Of a stretch of DNA of 37,850 bases, positions 21,469-27,044 are shown one piece after another. The notes beneath the pieces are model-generated. The model was not told where the DNA came from. It worked only from the letters and a program-made list of their open reading frames with translations, and made no database searches. Source of the DNA: a virus; the IMG/VR virus record IMGVR_UViG_3300045115_000082, positions 1 to 37,850 of that record. One strand, 5' to 3'. A program made the translations under genes and the position numbers. Position 1 is the first letter of the stretch. Each line of letters begins with the position of its first letter.

Positions 21469-22341
21469 ATGGCTGTCGACTCTTTCATCCCCGAGGTGTG
21501 GTCGGCCGAGCTGCAGACCGCCCTCAACGCCAACCTCGTTCTCTCCGGCCCCGGCGCGATCAACCGGGACTACGAGGGCGAGATCCGCCAGGGCGGCGAC
21601 ACCGTCCACATCGGCGCGCTCAGCGACCCGACCGTCTCCAACTACGTCAAGAACGTCACGGTCATCGACCCGCAGACGCTCTCGACGACCGACCAGGCGC
21701 TGCTCATCGACCAGTCGAAGTACTTCGCCTTCGAGGTCGACGACGTCGACGCTGCGCAGGTCAAGGACGGCGGCAAGCTGCTGACCACGTCGGCCGAGCG
21801 GGCTGGCTACCGACTCCAGAAGGCGGCCGACACCTACGTCGGCACCCTGATGGTCTCCGGTGCCGGGTCCATCCTCGCGCCGCTGGACGTCACCTCTCCG
21901 TCCAGCGCCTACGTCGTGCTCGTGCGCCTGCGCACCGCGCTCGACCGGGCCGAGGTGCCCACCCAGGGCCGCTGGGTCGCGGTCAGCCCGGAGTTCTACT
22001 CCATGCTGCTCCTCGACCCCCGCTTCACCGACGCGTCCGCGTCGGGCAGCGGCCAGGCGCTCACCAACGGCATCGTCGGTCGCGCGGCGGGCTTCGAGAT
22101 CCGCGTGTCGACGAACCTGCCCACCGGCACCGCCGGCACGGCGCCGGAGGTGTCCTCGTTCATCATCGCCGGCCACCCGATGGCCACGACGTTCGCGGAC
22201 CAGATCGTCAAGACCGAGGCGTACCGCCCGCAGAACTCGTTCTCCGACGCGATCAAGGGCCTGCACCTGTACGGCGCCAAGGTCGTGCGGCCCGAGGCCC
22301 TGTCGGTCATCGACGTCGACGTCACCGTCCCGAACAGCTGA
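21469..22341 (+). CDS. Major capsid protein
   Basis: A 290-aa protein with a strong ribosome site (AAGGAGG at 21454-21460), just after the scaffold. The start AVDSFIPEVWSAELQTALNANLVLSGP and the later ADTYVGTLM and VAVSPEFYSMLLLDPRF segments are typical of HK97-fold coat proteins of the P22 coat-like group seen in actinophages. GRAAGFEIRVSTNLP precedes a beta-rich P-domain-like end. It forms the icosahedral shell and should be among the most abundant products. No cleaved delta domain is evident, consistent with a separate scaffold. Confidence 0.93.
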   Translation: MAVDSFIPEVWSAELQTALNANLVLSGPGAINRDYEGEIRQGGDTVHIGALSDPTVSNYVKNVTVIDPQTLSTTDQALLIDQSKYFAFEVDDVDAAQVKDGGKLLTTSAERAGYRLQKAADTYVGTLMVSGAGSILAPLDVTSPSSAYVVLVRLRTALDRAEVPTQGRWVAVSPEFYSMLLLDPRFTDASASGSGQALTNGIVGRAAGFEIRVSTNLPTGTAGTAPEVSSFIIAGHPMATTFADQIVKTEAYRPQNSFSDAIKGLHLYGAKVVRPEALSVIDVDVTVPNS

Positions 22342-22355
22342 CCAGGAGGTCCGCC

Positions 22356-22904
22356 ATGAGCACCATCACCGTCAAGAACACCAGCGGCCAGGTCTCGAGC
22401 TTCTCGCTCGACGGCCCCGACGGCCTCGCCCGCAAGCAGATCCTCGAGCAGCGCATCGCGCGCGGCGAGCTGACCCGGGTGCCCAAGGGCACCAAGTCGG
22501 TCCGCCCCGGCGAGTTCGCCGTCGTGGACTCCGACACGGGCCTGACCGACGAGGCGGGCAACCTCCTCAAGTCCGTGCACGGCGGCGGGATCGACCCCGA
22601 CGCCGAGGGCGACGTGCTGGGGCTGCCGACCGGTTCCCAGCCCGTCGAGGGGGCCGTCGAGGTGCCCGCCGACACGGTCTCGGCCGCAGCGGTCGCCCAG
22701 GCGTCCGCGCAGCCGCAGTCCGAGGCTGCGGCGAAGGCCGCCGAGGCGAAGGCGGCGGCCAACGCCACCGACGACTCGACGGACACGTCGAGTACGGCCC
22801 CGGCCAAGAAGACGGCGGCCAACGCCACCGACGACTCGACGGACACGTCGAGTACGGCCCCGGCCAAGAAGACGGCGGCCAAGAAGCCGACCGCCACCAG
22901 CTGA
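22356..22904 (+). CDS. Hypothetical head-region protein with Ala/Lys/Thr-rich repeat tail
   Basis: A 182-aa protein right after the capsid gene (AGGAGGT 7 nt before ATG). Residues 1-70 form a small folded domain (ITVKNTSGQVSSFSLDGPDG...RPGEFAVVDSD). Then come a linker and an Ala-rich tail that contains a 20-residue unit twice in tandem, each with ATDDSTDTSSTAPAKK, ending AAKKPTATS. The position suggests a head decoration or head-associated protein; the low-complexity tail may be surface-exposed or flexible. The repeat is perfect at DNA level, so it arose recently. Confidence 0.65.
   Translation: MSTITVKNTSGQVSSFSLDGPDGLARKQILEQRIARGELTRVPKGTKSVRPGEFAVVDSDTGLTDEAGNLLKSVHGGGIDPDAEGDVLGLPTGSQPVEGAVEVPADTVSAAAVAQASAQPQSEAAAKAAEAKAAANATDDSTDTSSTAPAKKTAANATDDSTDTSSTAPAKKTAAKKPTATS
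22753..22880 (+). repeat. 60-bp perfect tandem repeat (two copies plus 8 bp)
   Basis: Positions 22753-22812 and 22813-22872 are identical, and the next 8 bp repeat the start of the unit again. The unit is in frame (20 codons), so copy-number changes would lengthen or shorten the protein tail without frameshift. Confidence 0.9.
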
Positions 22905-22942
22905 CGCTGGCCGGCCCGTCCCCACGATCGAGAGGAAGCACC

Positions 22943-23527
22943 ATGGCACTGCTGCCCCTGGCGAGCACCAGCGACCTCACCGATCGCAAGGTGGCGGTCC
23001 CGGCAGGCATCGACGCGAACAAGGCGCTGCTCGCAGCGTCCGCCGCGATCCGCGATGCCGCCGGGACCGCCATCACCCGCACCACGACCACCCTGCGTCT
23101 GCTGCCCACCGGCGGCCCCTGGCTCGACCTGTACGTCAGCCCCGTGCGCGAGGTGACCCGCGTCGTCCACAACGGCGTCGAGGTTCACGACTGGGAGCTG
23201 CACGACGGGCGACTCTGGCGGCCTGGCGGCTGGCATCGCTCAGGCTGGAGCATCAGCCAGTTCATCGTCGACGTCGACTTCGGCTACGACCAGGCCCCCG
23301 ACGACATCATCGACCTGTGCTGCTCCCTCGCCGCCGCATCGTTCGCCGCCATGGAAGACGGCTACGACCCCGGCCGCGGCCTCAGTGCCATCTCGATCGA
23401 CGACTACCGCGAGTCCTTCGCGCGCGGTGACGACGAGGTGGTCAACCCGCTCGAGATCCCCGAGCGCACCCGGAACGCACTGCGCCGGCGCTTCGGACGG
23501 TCCGTCTACGGAACCGGGTCGCGATGA
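22943..23527 (+). CDS. Head-tail connector protein (gp6-like)
   Basis: A 194-aa protein. The opening (LLPLASTSDLTDRKVAVPAGIDANKALLAASAAIRDAAG) and LYVSPVREVTRVVHNGVEVHDWELHDGRLW are typical of the adaptor ring that docks under the portal in siphoviruses (HK97 gp6 / SPP1 gp15 type). GAGAGGAAG upstream of ATG 22943. It begins a set of head-tail joining genes chained by ATGA overlaps. Confidence 0.8.
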   Translation: MALLPLASTSDLTDRKVAVPAGIDANKALLAASAAIRDAAGTAITRTTTTLRLLPTGGPWLDLYVSPVREVTRVVHNGVEVHDWELHDGRLWRPGGWHRSGWSISQFIVDVDFGYDQAPDDIIDLCCSLAAASFAAMEDGYDPGRGLSAISIDDYRESFARGDDEVVNPLEIPERTRNALRRRFGRSVYGTGSR

Positions 23528-23934
23528 CGCGCCGCGCTGGCGTACTGGCGCGCGCACGCCGCGCCGCCGCGGACGGCTTCGACTCCACCTGCCGCATCAC
23601 CCGCCCCACGGGCGAGCGTGGACCGATCGACCCCGAGACCCTCAAGTACCCCGAGCGGCCCCGCAAGACGATCTACGAGGGCCCCTGCCGCGTGCAGGAC
23701 CGTCGCGACCTCGCGCAGACCGCCACCGCCGGCGAGCGAGAAGTGTCCATCGCGGGACTCGAGCTGCAGCTGCCCATCGACGGCACCGAGGGCGTCGCGC
23801 TGCGTGACGACGTCCAGATGCTCACCAACCCGTCCGATCCGGCCGTCGTCGGACGTCACTACTCGATCGCGGGACGACACGAGAAGACCCACGCGTCCGC
23901 CCGTCGACTCCCTGTCGTGGAGGTGATCGGATGA
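23524..23934 (+). CDS. DUF6093-type head-tail joining protein
   Basis: A 136-aa protein matching the DUF6093 pattern of actinophages: MTRRAGVLARARRAAADGFDSTCRITRPTGE at the start, then GPCRVQDRRDL, LELQLPIDG and HYSIAGRHEKTHA. The position between connector and HK97 gp10-like protein corresponds to the head-closure (stopper) protein, SPP1 gp16 type. That role is inferred from gene order. Confidence 0.75.
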   Translation: MTRRAGVLARARRAAADGFDSTCRITRPTGERGPIDPETLKYPERPRKTIYEGPCRVQDRRDLAQTATAGEREVSIAGLELQLPIDGTEGVALRDDVQMLTNPSDPAVVGRHYSIAGRHEKTHASARRLPVVEVIG

Positions 23935-24314
23935 ACGGCCAGTGGGACACCTCCGAGCTCGATCGACTGGGCGCGGACTTCTCCGCCGCCCCTCAGCGCA
24001 TCCAGCGCTCCGCCCCCAAGGTCTTCGAGGTCGCCGCGAACAAGATCAAGCACGGCATGGCCGACGATGCTTCCGGACACCGCCACCTGCCCTCCCTGCC
24101 CCGGTACGTCTCCTACGACCGGCTCGGCCCCCTGCGTTACGAGATCGGGTTCGAGAAGGACAGCACCGGCCACCTGGCGAACATCGCCGCCTTCGGCACC
24201 AGCAACAACGCGCCCGTCATGGACCACCGCGCCGCGCTGCGGCGCGAGCTGCCGTTCATGATGCGCCGCCTCGGCGACGCCGGAGAGAACGCAGCGGTCG
24301 GGACGCGGCGATGA
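23931..24314 (+). CDS. HK97 gp10-like tail-joining protein
   Basis: A 127-aa protein with the gp10-like plan: N-terminal LDRLGADFSAAPQRIQRSAPKVFEVAANKIKHGM helix pair, then YEIGFEKDSTGHLANIAAFGTSNN and a C-terminal helix. Members act at the head-tail interface or in tail completion. Coupled on both sides by overlaps. Confidence 0.75.
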   Translation: MNGQWDTSELDRLGADFSAAPQRIQRSAPKVFEVAANKIKHGMADDASGHRHLPSLPRYVSYDRLGPLRYEIGFEKDSTGHLANIAAFGTSNNAPVMDHRAALRRELPFMMRRLGDAGENAAVGTRR

Positions 24315-24706
24315 GCGACGCCGCGGTGCTCGAGGTGCTGCGAGCTGTGCCCCACCTGACGGTCTACGACGGCTATCCCACGGCGGACGAGGAGAACAAG
24401 GTCATCCTCGTCGACCTGCCCTACATCGTGTTCGTCCCGACGACTCCTCGTGACCGCGACGTGCGCTTCAACGCCCAGGCCGGCGGTCGGGTCGAGGAGT
24501 TCCGACTGACCGGCGTCGGCGAGACCACCGAGCAGGCCAAGGCCGTCTTGGAGAGGGCTCGGGCGGTCCTCAACCGTCGGTGGATCGCAGGCGGCCTCTG
24601 CCGCCGCGACGTCGACTCCCTGCCCGTCGATCGCGATTTCACCTACAACCGCCCCGACGGTGGCCCCATCTTCTACGGCGTCGACCCGTACACCCTCCCC
24701 ATCTGA
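24311..24706 (+). CDS. Tail terminator / tail completion protein (probable)
   Basis: A 131-aa protein. The order (connector, stopper, gp10-like, this gene, tail tube) and the features VLEVLRAVPHLTVYDGYPTADEENKV, LPYIVFVPTTP and YRLPI-like ending YGVDPYTLPI match the tail terminator (lambda gpU-type) of actinophages. It caps the tail tube at its final length. Identification rests on gene order and general shape. Confidence 0.7.
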   Translation: MSDAAVLEVLRAVPHLTVYDGYPTADEENKVILVDLPYIVFVPTTPRDRDVRFNAQAGGRVEEFRLTGVGETTEQAKAVLERARAVLNRRWIAGGLCRRDVDSLPVDRDFTYNRPDGGPIFYGVDPYTLPI

Positions 24707-24718
24707 CCAGGAGCGATC

Positions 24719-25048
24719 ATGCACGACTTCTACCGCGTCCAGCACCCGATCTTCGGCACCTACAGCACCCGCGTGCCTGGCCCGGACGACGTCGTCCTGG
24801 AGGGCGTGCCAGCGACCGACGACTACGGCTTCCCCCTGCCGGCCGACCCGCACGATCTGCCCAAGGCGGTCCAGGCGGCCCACGAGCTCACCGGCGACGC
24901 CCTCAAGCAGGCCCTCGTCGACCGGGGCCTGCCCAACACGGGCACGGCCGACGAGAAACGAGCCGCAGTCGCGGCCCACGACGCCGGTCTCGGCGTCGAT
25001 CCCAACCCCGAGGGCGGCCAGCCCGACGAGCAGACCCAGGAGGTCTGA
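24719..25048 (+). CDS. Small hypothetical protein with SAP-like motif
   Basis: A 109-aa protein between the tail terminator and the tail tube. The N-terminal half is YRVQHPIFGTYSTRVPGPDDVV, then a segment ALKQALVDRGLPNTGTADEKRAAVAAHD that resembles a SAP-type helix-extended-loop-helix, followed by an acidic tail. SAP-like motifs occur in many small phage structural proteins. Function unknown; AGGAG precedes ATG 24719. Confidence 0.65.
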   Translation: MHDFYRVQHPIFGTYSTRVPGPDDVVLEGVPATDDYGFPLPADPHDLPKAVQAAHELTGDALKQALVDRGLPNTGTADEKRAAVAAHDAGLGVDPNPEGGQPDEQTQEV

Positions 25049-25051
25049 ACC

Positions 25052-25567
25052 ATGACCATGTCCATCCCGGAGTCCGTGTTCGCCGAGGGCCGCGTCAGCG
25101 CCATCTTCGTGCCCACCCTCGGTAGCGACAGCGCCGCGATCTGGAACGCCGGTGTCCAGATCGGCCCCTTCCTCATGCCCGACTGGGACGGCGCCACGCC
25201 CACCCAGAACACCGGCGAGCAGCGCCGCTTCTCCACGCGGCAGGCGTTCACGCGCCTCGGCCGCACGTCGTGGGCCATCGCGCCGCTGATGTATACCTAC
25301 CTCCCGCAGAAGCTCGGCACCGCCGGCAACGCGGGCAACAAGCTCTACGAGGCACTCAAGGAGGGCAACAAGGGCTTCGTCGGCATGTTCTACGACGTTG
25401 TGCCCGGCACGACGCTCCAGGCCAACGACCTCGGCGACGTCCTCCCGGTCGAGTGCGGCGTGCAGGGCAAGAACGCCCGCGGCACCGACGAGTTCTCGCC
25501 CCTGACCGTCACGCAGACGCTCGCCGTCACCGGCATCGTCCGCCAGGACGTCAAGCTCGTCGCCTGA
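25052..25567 (+). CDS. Major tail protein (tail tube)
   Basis: A 171-aa protein directly before the tail assembly chaperones, the standard place of the tube subunit. It has the beta-rich composition of tube proteins (VSAIFVPTLGSDSAAIWNAGVQIGPFLMPDWDG, FYDVVPGTTLQANDLGDVLPVECGVQG, LTVTQTLAVTGIVRQDVKLVA). AGGAGGT upstream of ATG 25052; ATG 25058 is an alternative. A strong hairpin follows the gene, common after this highly expressed cistron. Confidence 0.88.
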   Translation: MTMSIPESVFAEGRVSAIFVPTLGSDSAAIWNAGVQIGPFLMPDWDGATPTQNTGEQRRFSTRQAFTRLGRTSWAIAPLMYTYLPQKLGTAGNAGNKLYEALKEGNKGFVGMFYDVVPGTTLQANDLGDVLPVECGVQGKNARGTDEFSPLTVTQTLAVTGIVRQDVKLVA

Positions 25568-25576
25568 CACCAGACG

Positions 25577-25610
25577 CGGGGTGGGCGGACTGCTCGGGCC
25601 GCCCACCCCG
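25577..25610 (+). terminator. Hairpin after the tail tube gene, likely partial terminator
   Basis: CGGGGTGGGCGG (25577-25588) pairs perfectly with CCGCCCACCCCG (25599-25610), 12 bp with a 10-nt loop and no U-tract. It lies 10 bp after the tail tube stop. Such hairpins can lower expression of the downstream chaperones relative to the structural tube protein or protect the upstream mRNA end. Confidence 0.65.
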
Positions 25611-25635
25611 TGACCGAGCACCGAGCAGGAGCGCC

Positions 25636-26190
25636 ATGTCCACGCACCGCCGCACCATCACCATCGACCTCTACCCCGGCGAGTACGAACAGCAGCTCGC
25701 CGAGGCCCTCGAGGCCGCGAACGACGCCGTCCGGCGCGAGGCCACCTCGCCCCGCCGCTTCGGTCAGGCATCCCCAGCGCTCGCCGCCGCGAAGGCGTTC
25801 GACGAGCTCCGCGACCACCCGCCCGAGCCCGTCGCCCGCGTCACCCTGTGGCAGATCGGCTACCTCGACTGGGACGACCTCGTCGCCCTGCCCGAGCACG
25901 AGCCGCGAGCCGACAACCCCAGCGACGCCCTCCACGGCGTCAACATGTCCACCTTCCCCCGGGCCGTCCTGCACGCCTCGCTCATCGACCCCGACGACGC
26001 GCGCAGCATCACCGCCCGGGTCAGCGCCGGCGAGCAGCGCCTGCGCGACCTCAGCCCCTCCCGCGTGCACTACACCAAGCTCGAGGCCGAAGCGTGGGCC
26101 GTGAACAGCGAGGAGCTGAACCTCCCAAAAGACTCGCTCGCCTCGCTGCTGACCCGGGCGCGCGGCGACGACTCCGAGCAGCGGAACTAG
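25636..26190 (+). CDS. Tail assembly chaperone G
   Basis: A 184-aa protein upstream of the tape measure. It contains W-x-GYLDWDDLVALPEHEPRADNPSDALHGVNMSTFPRAV, typical of actinophage tail assembly chaperones. The last 19 codons follow a slippery heptamer CCCAAAA (26124-26130); a -1 slip there yields the longer G-T protein. The chaperones coat the tape measure during tail polymerisation and are absent from virions. AGGAG lies before ATG 25636. Confidence 0.88.
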   Translation: MSTHRRTITIDLYPGEYEQQLAEALEAANDAVRREATSPRRFGQASPALAAAKAFDELRDHPPEPVARVTLWQIGYLDWDDLVALPEHEPRADNPSDALHGVNMSTFPRAVLHASLIDPDDARSITARVSAGEQRLRDLSPSRVHYTKLEAEAWAVNSEELNLPKDSLASLLTRARGDDSEQRN

Positions 26191-26606
26191 CCGGCGTCTC
26201 CCTCCGCGTCTTCGACGGCTGGGCGCCCACCCAAACCCACCAGCACTACGACGCCGACGGCGTCCTGACGGGCACCACGGTCGTCACGACCGAGCCGGAG
26301 TTCAACGACCGCCTCCGCGCCGAGTACCTCACCGCCGCTGCCCTCAAGGCCAACACCTGCCCACGATGCGGCAACTTCGACACCCTCATCGAGGTGCCAG
26401 CCGGTCGCCGCACGCTGACCTTCACCGACGGCGGCCAGGAGCGCGAGGTCGACGTCCGCCAGTACCGGTGCATCACCTGCGCCGCGAGCCAGCACGTCGA
26501 ACGCGTCTTCACCGACGCACACCGCAAGGACGAACGCAGCCTCGCGAAGGTGTCACCCGCCGATGGTCAGCAGTTCATCGCCGCGCCGATGTCAGGCGAT
26601 GGGTGA
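25636..26606 (+). CDS. Tail assembly chaperone G-T fusion produced by -1 frameshift
   Basis: Read as 25636-26130 joined to 26130-26606, giving about 323 aa. The first 165 residues equal protein G. The T part (158 aa) has no start codon with a ribosome site of its own and is open only from within G, so it is expressed only by frameshifting. T contains a four-Cys zinc ribbon, CPRC (242, 245 in the fusion) and CITC (279, 282), with strands between. In lambda, gpGT brings the tape measure to tail-tube subunits; the same is inferred here. It overlaps the convergent lipoprotein gene by 15 bp. Confidence 0.82.
26124..26130 (+). promoter_or_regulatory. -1 programmed ribosomal frameshift site CCCAAAA
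   Basis: The heptamer has the ideal X-XXY-YYZ form, read in the zero frame as C-CCA-AAA (Pro-Lys). After a -1 slip the ribosome reads CCC-AAA and continues with AGA-CTC-GCT in the frame that stays open to 26606. It lies 20 codons before the zero-frame stop, and the gene order (tube, G/T, tape measure) is where this frameshift is conserved in long-tailed phages. Confidence 0.88.
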
Positions 26607-27002
26607 CCCGGCGGCCTTGCAAGCGTCGCCCACTTCCTTGAGCCGCAGGTAGTAGGTCGACTGGCTGTCCGCCATCTCGATTCCCGTCGAAGCCGGGTCG
26701 CTATCGACTTCCAACATGCGCGCCACGGAGCGCATGTACCCCCTCAGCGCCTCTCCGTCCTCGCTCGGCAGGTCGCGCGTGGCGGCATCCAGGTTGCGGA
26801 CCACCGCGCGCATCCCGTCAAGTTCCTCGGCTGGCGTGGTTCGAGAGCCGTGACTCGACTCGTAATCGGCGACAAATTCGCACGCCGTCGGCACATCGGC
26901 ACTCGGCGAAGCGACCTCAGTGCCGCTTGAGCGCTCCTCCTCGCTAGAGCACGCGCTGAGCGCCGCGAGGCATGCCGCCAGGGCAACGGTCCGTTTCATC
27001 AT
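26592..27002 (-). CDS. Lipoprotein moron, candidate superinfection-exclusion or fitness factor
   Basis: A 136-aa gene on the strand opposite to all late genes, between the chaperones and the tape measure. The product has a lipoprotein signal: basic MMKR, a hydrophobic core, and lipobox LSAC with lipidated Cys18. A polar linker and a small helical domain with two further Cys (C41, C128) that could form a disulfide follow. It should be anchored outside the membrane. The -10-like TAGGCT (27009-27014 on minus) ends 6 nt before the first ATG, indicating its own leaderless promoter and expression in the lysogen. Lipoproteins of temperate phages often block superinfection (for example TP-J34 Ltp). 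No homologous family was recognised, so function is inferred. Confidence 0.8.
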   Translation of the reverse strand: MMKRTVALAACLAALSACSSEEERSSGTEVASPSADVPTACEFVADYESSHGSRTTPAEELDGMRAVVRNLDAATRDLPSEDGEALRGYMRSVARMLEVDSDPASTGIEMADSQSTYYLRLKEVGDACKAAGSPIA

Positions 27003-27008
27003 CCTCGC

Positions 27009-27014
27009 AGCCTA
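27009..27014 (-). promoter_or_regulatory. -10 box of the lipoprotein moron promoter
   Basis: TAGGCT on the minus strand fits TANNNT and is followed by GCGAGG and ATGATG, the same leaderless geometry (6 nt from -10 to start) as the repressor gene. GCGAGG could also serve as a weak ribosome site. No clear -35 was found. It lies in the 5' region upstream of the tape measure ribosome site on the other strand. Confidence 0.4.
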
Positions 27015-27044
27015 CGGCCGCGCGCGTCTCCCCGGGAGGTCTTC

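Noticed and set aside
20362-22266. A 634-codon open frame on the minus strand across scaffold and capsid genes
   Set aside because: It lies antisense to well-supported scaffold and major capsid genes, has no ribosome site and a composition typical of high-GC shadow frames.
22753-22880. Tandem repeat as a possible CRISPR array
   Set aside because: Only two directly adjacent 60-bp copies with no spacers, in frame within a coding gene.
25848-26606. An independent gene in the T frame starting upstream within G
   Set aside because: No plausible start with ribosome site; the upstream part of the frame is low complexity, while the CCCAAAA site explains how the T part is read.
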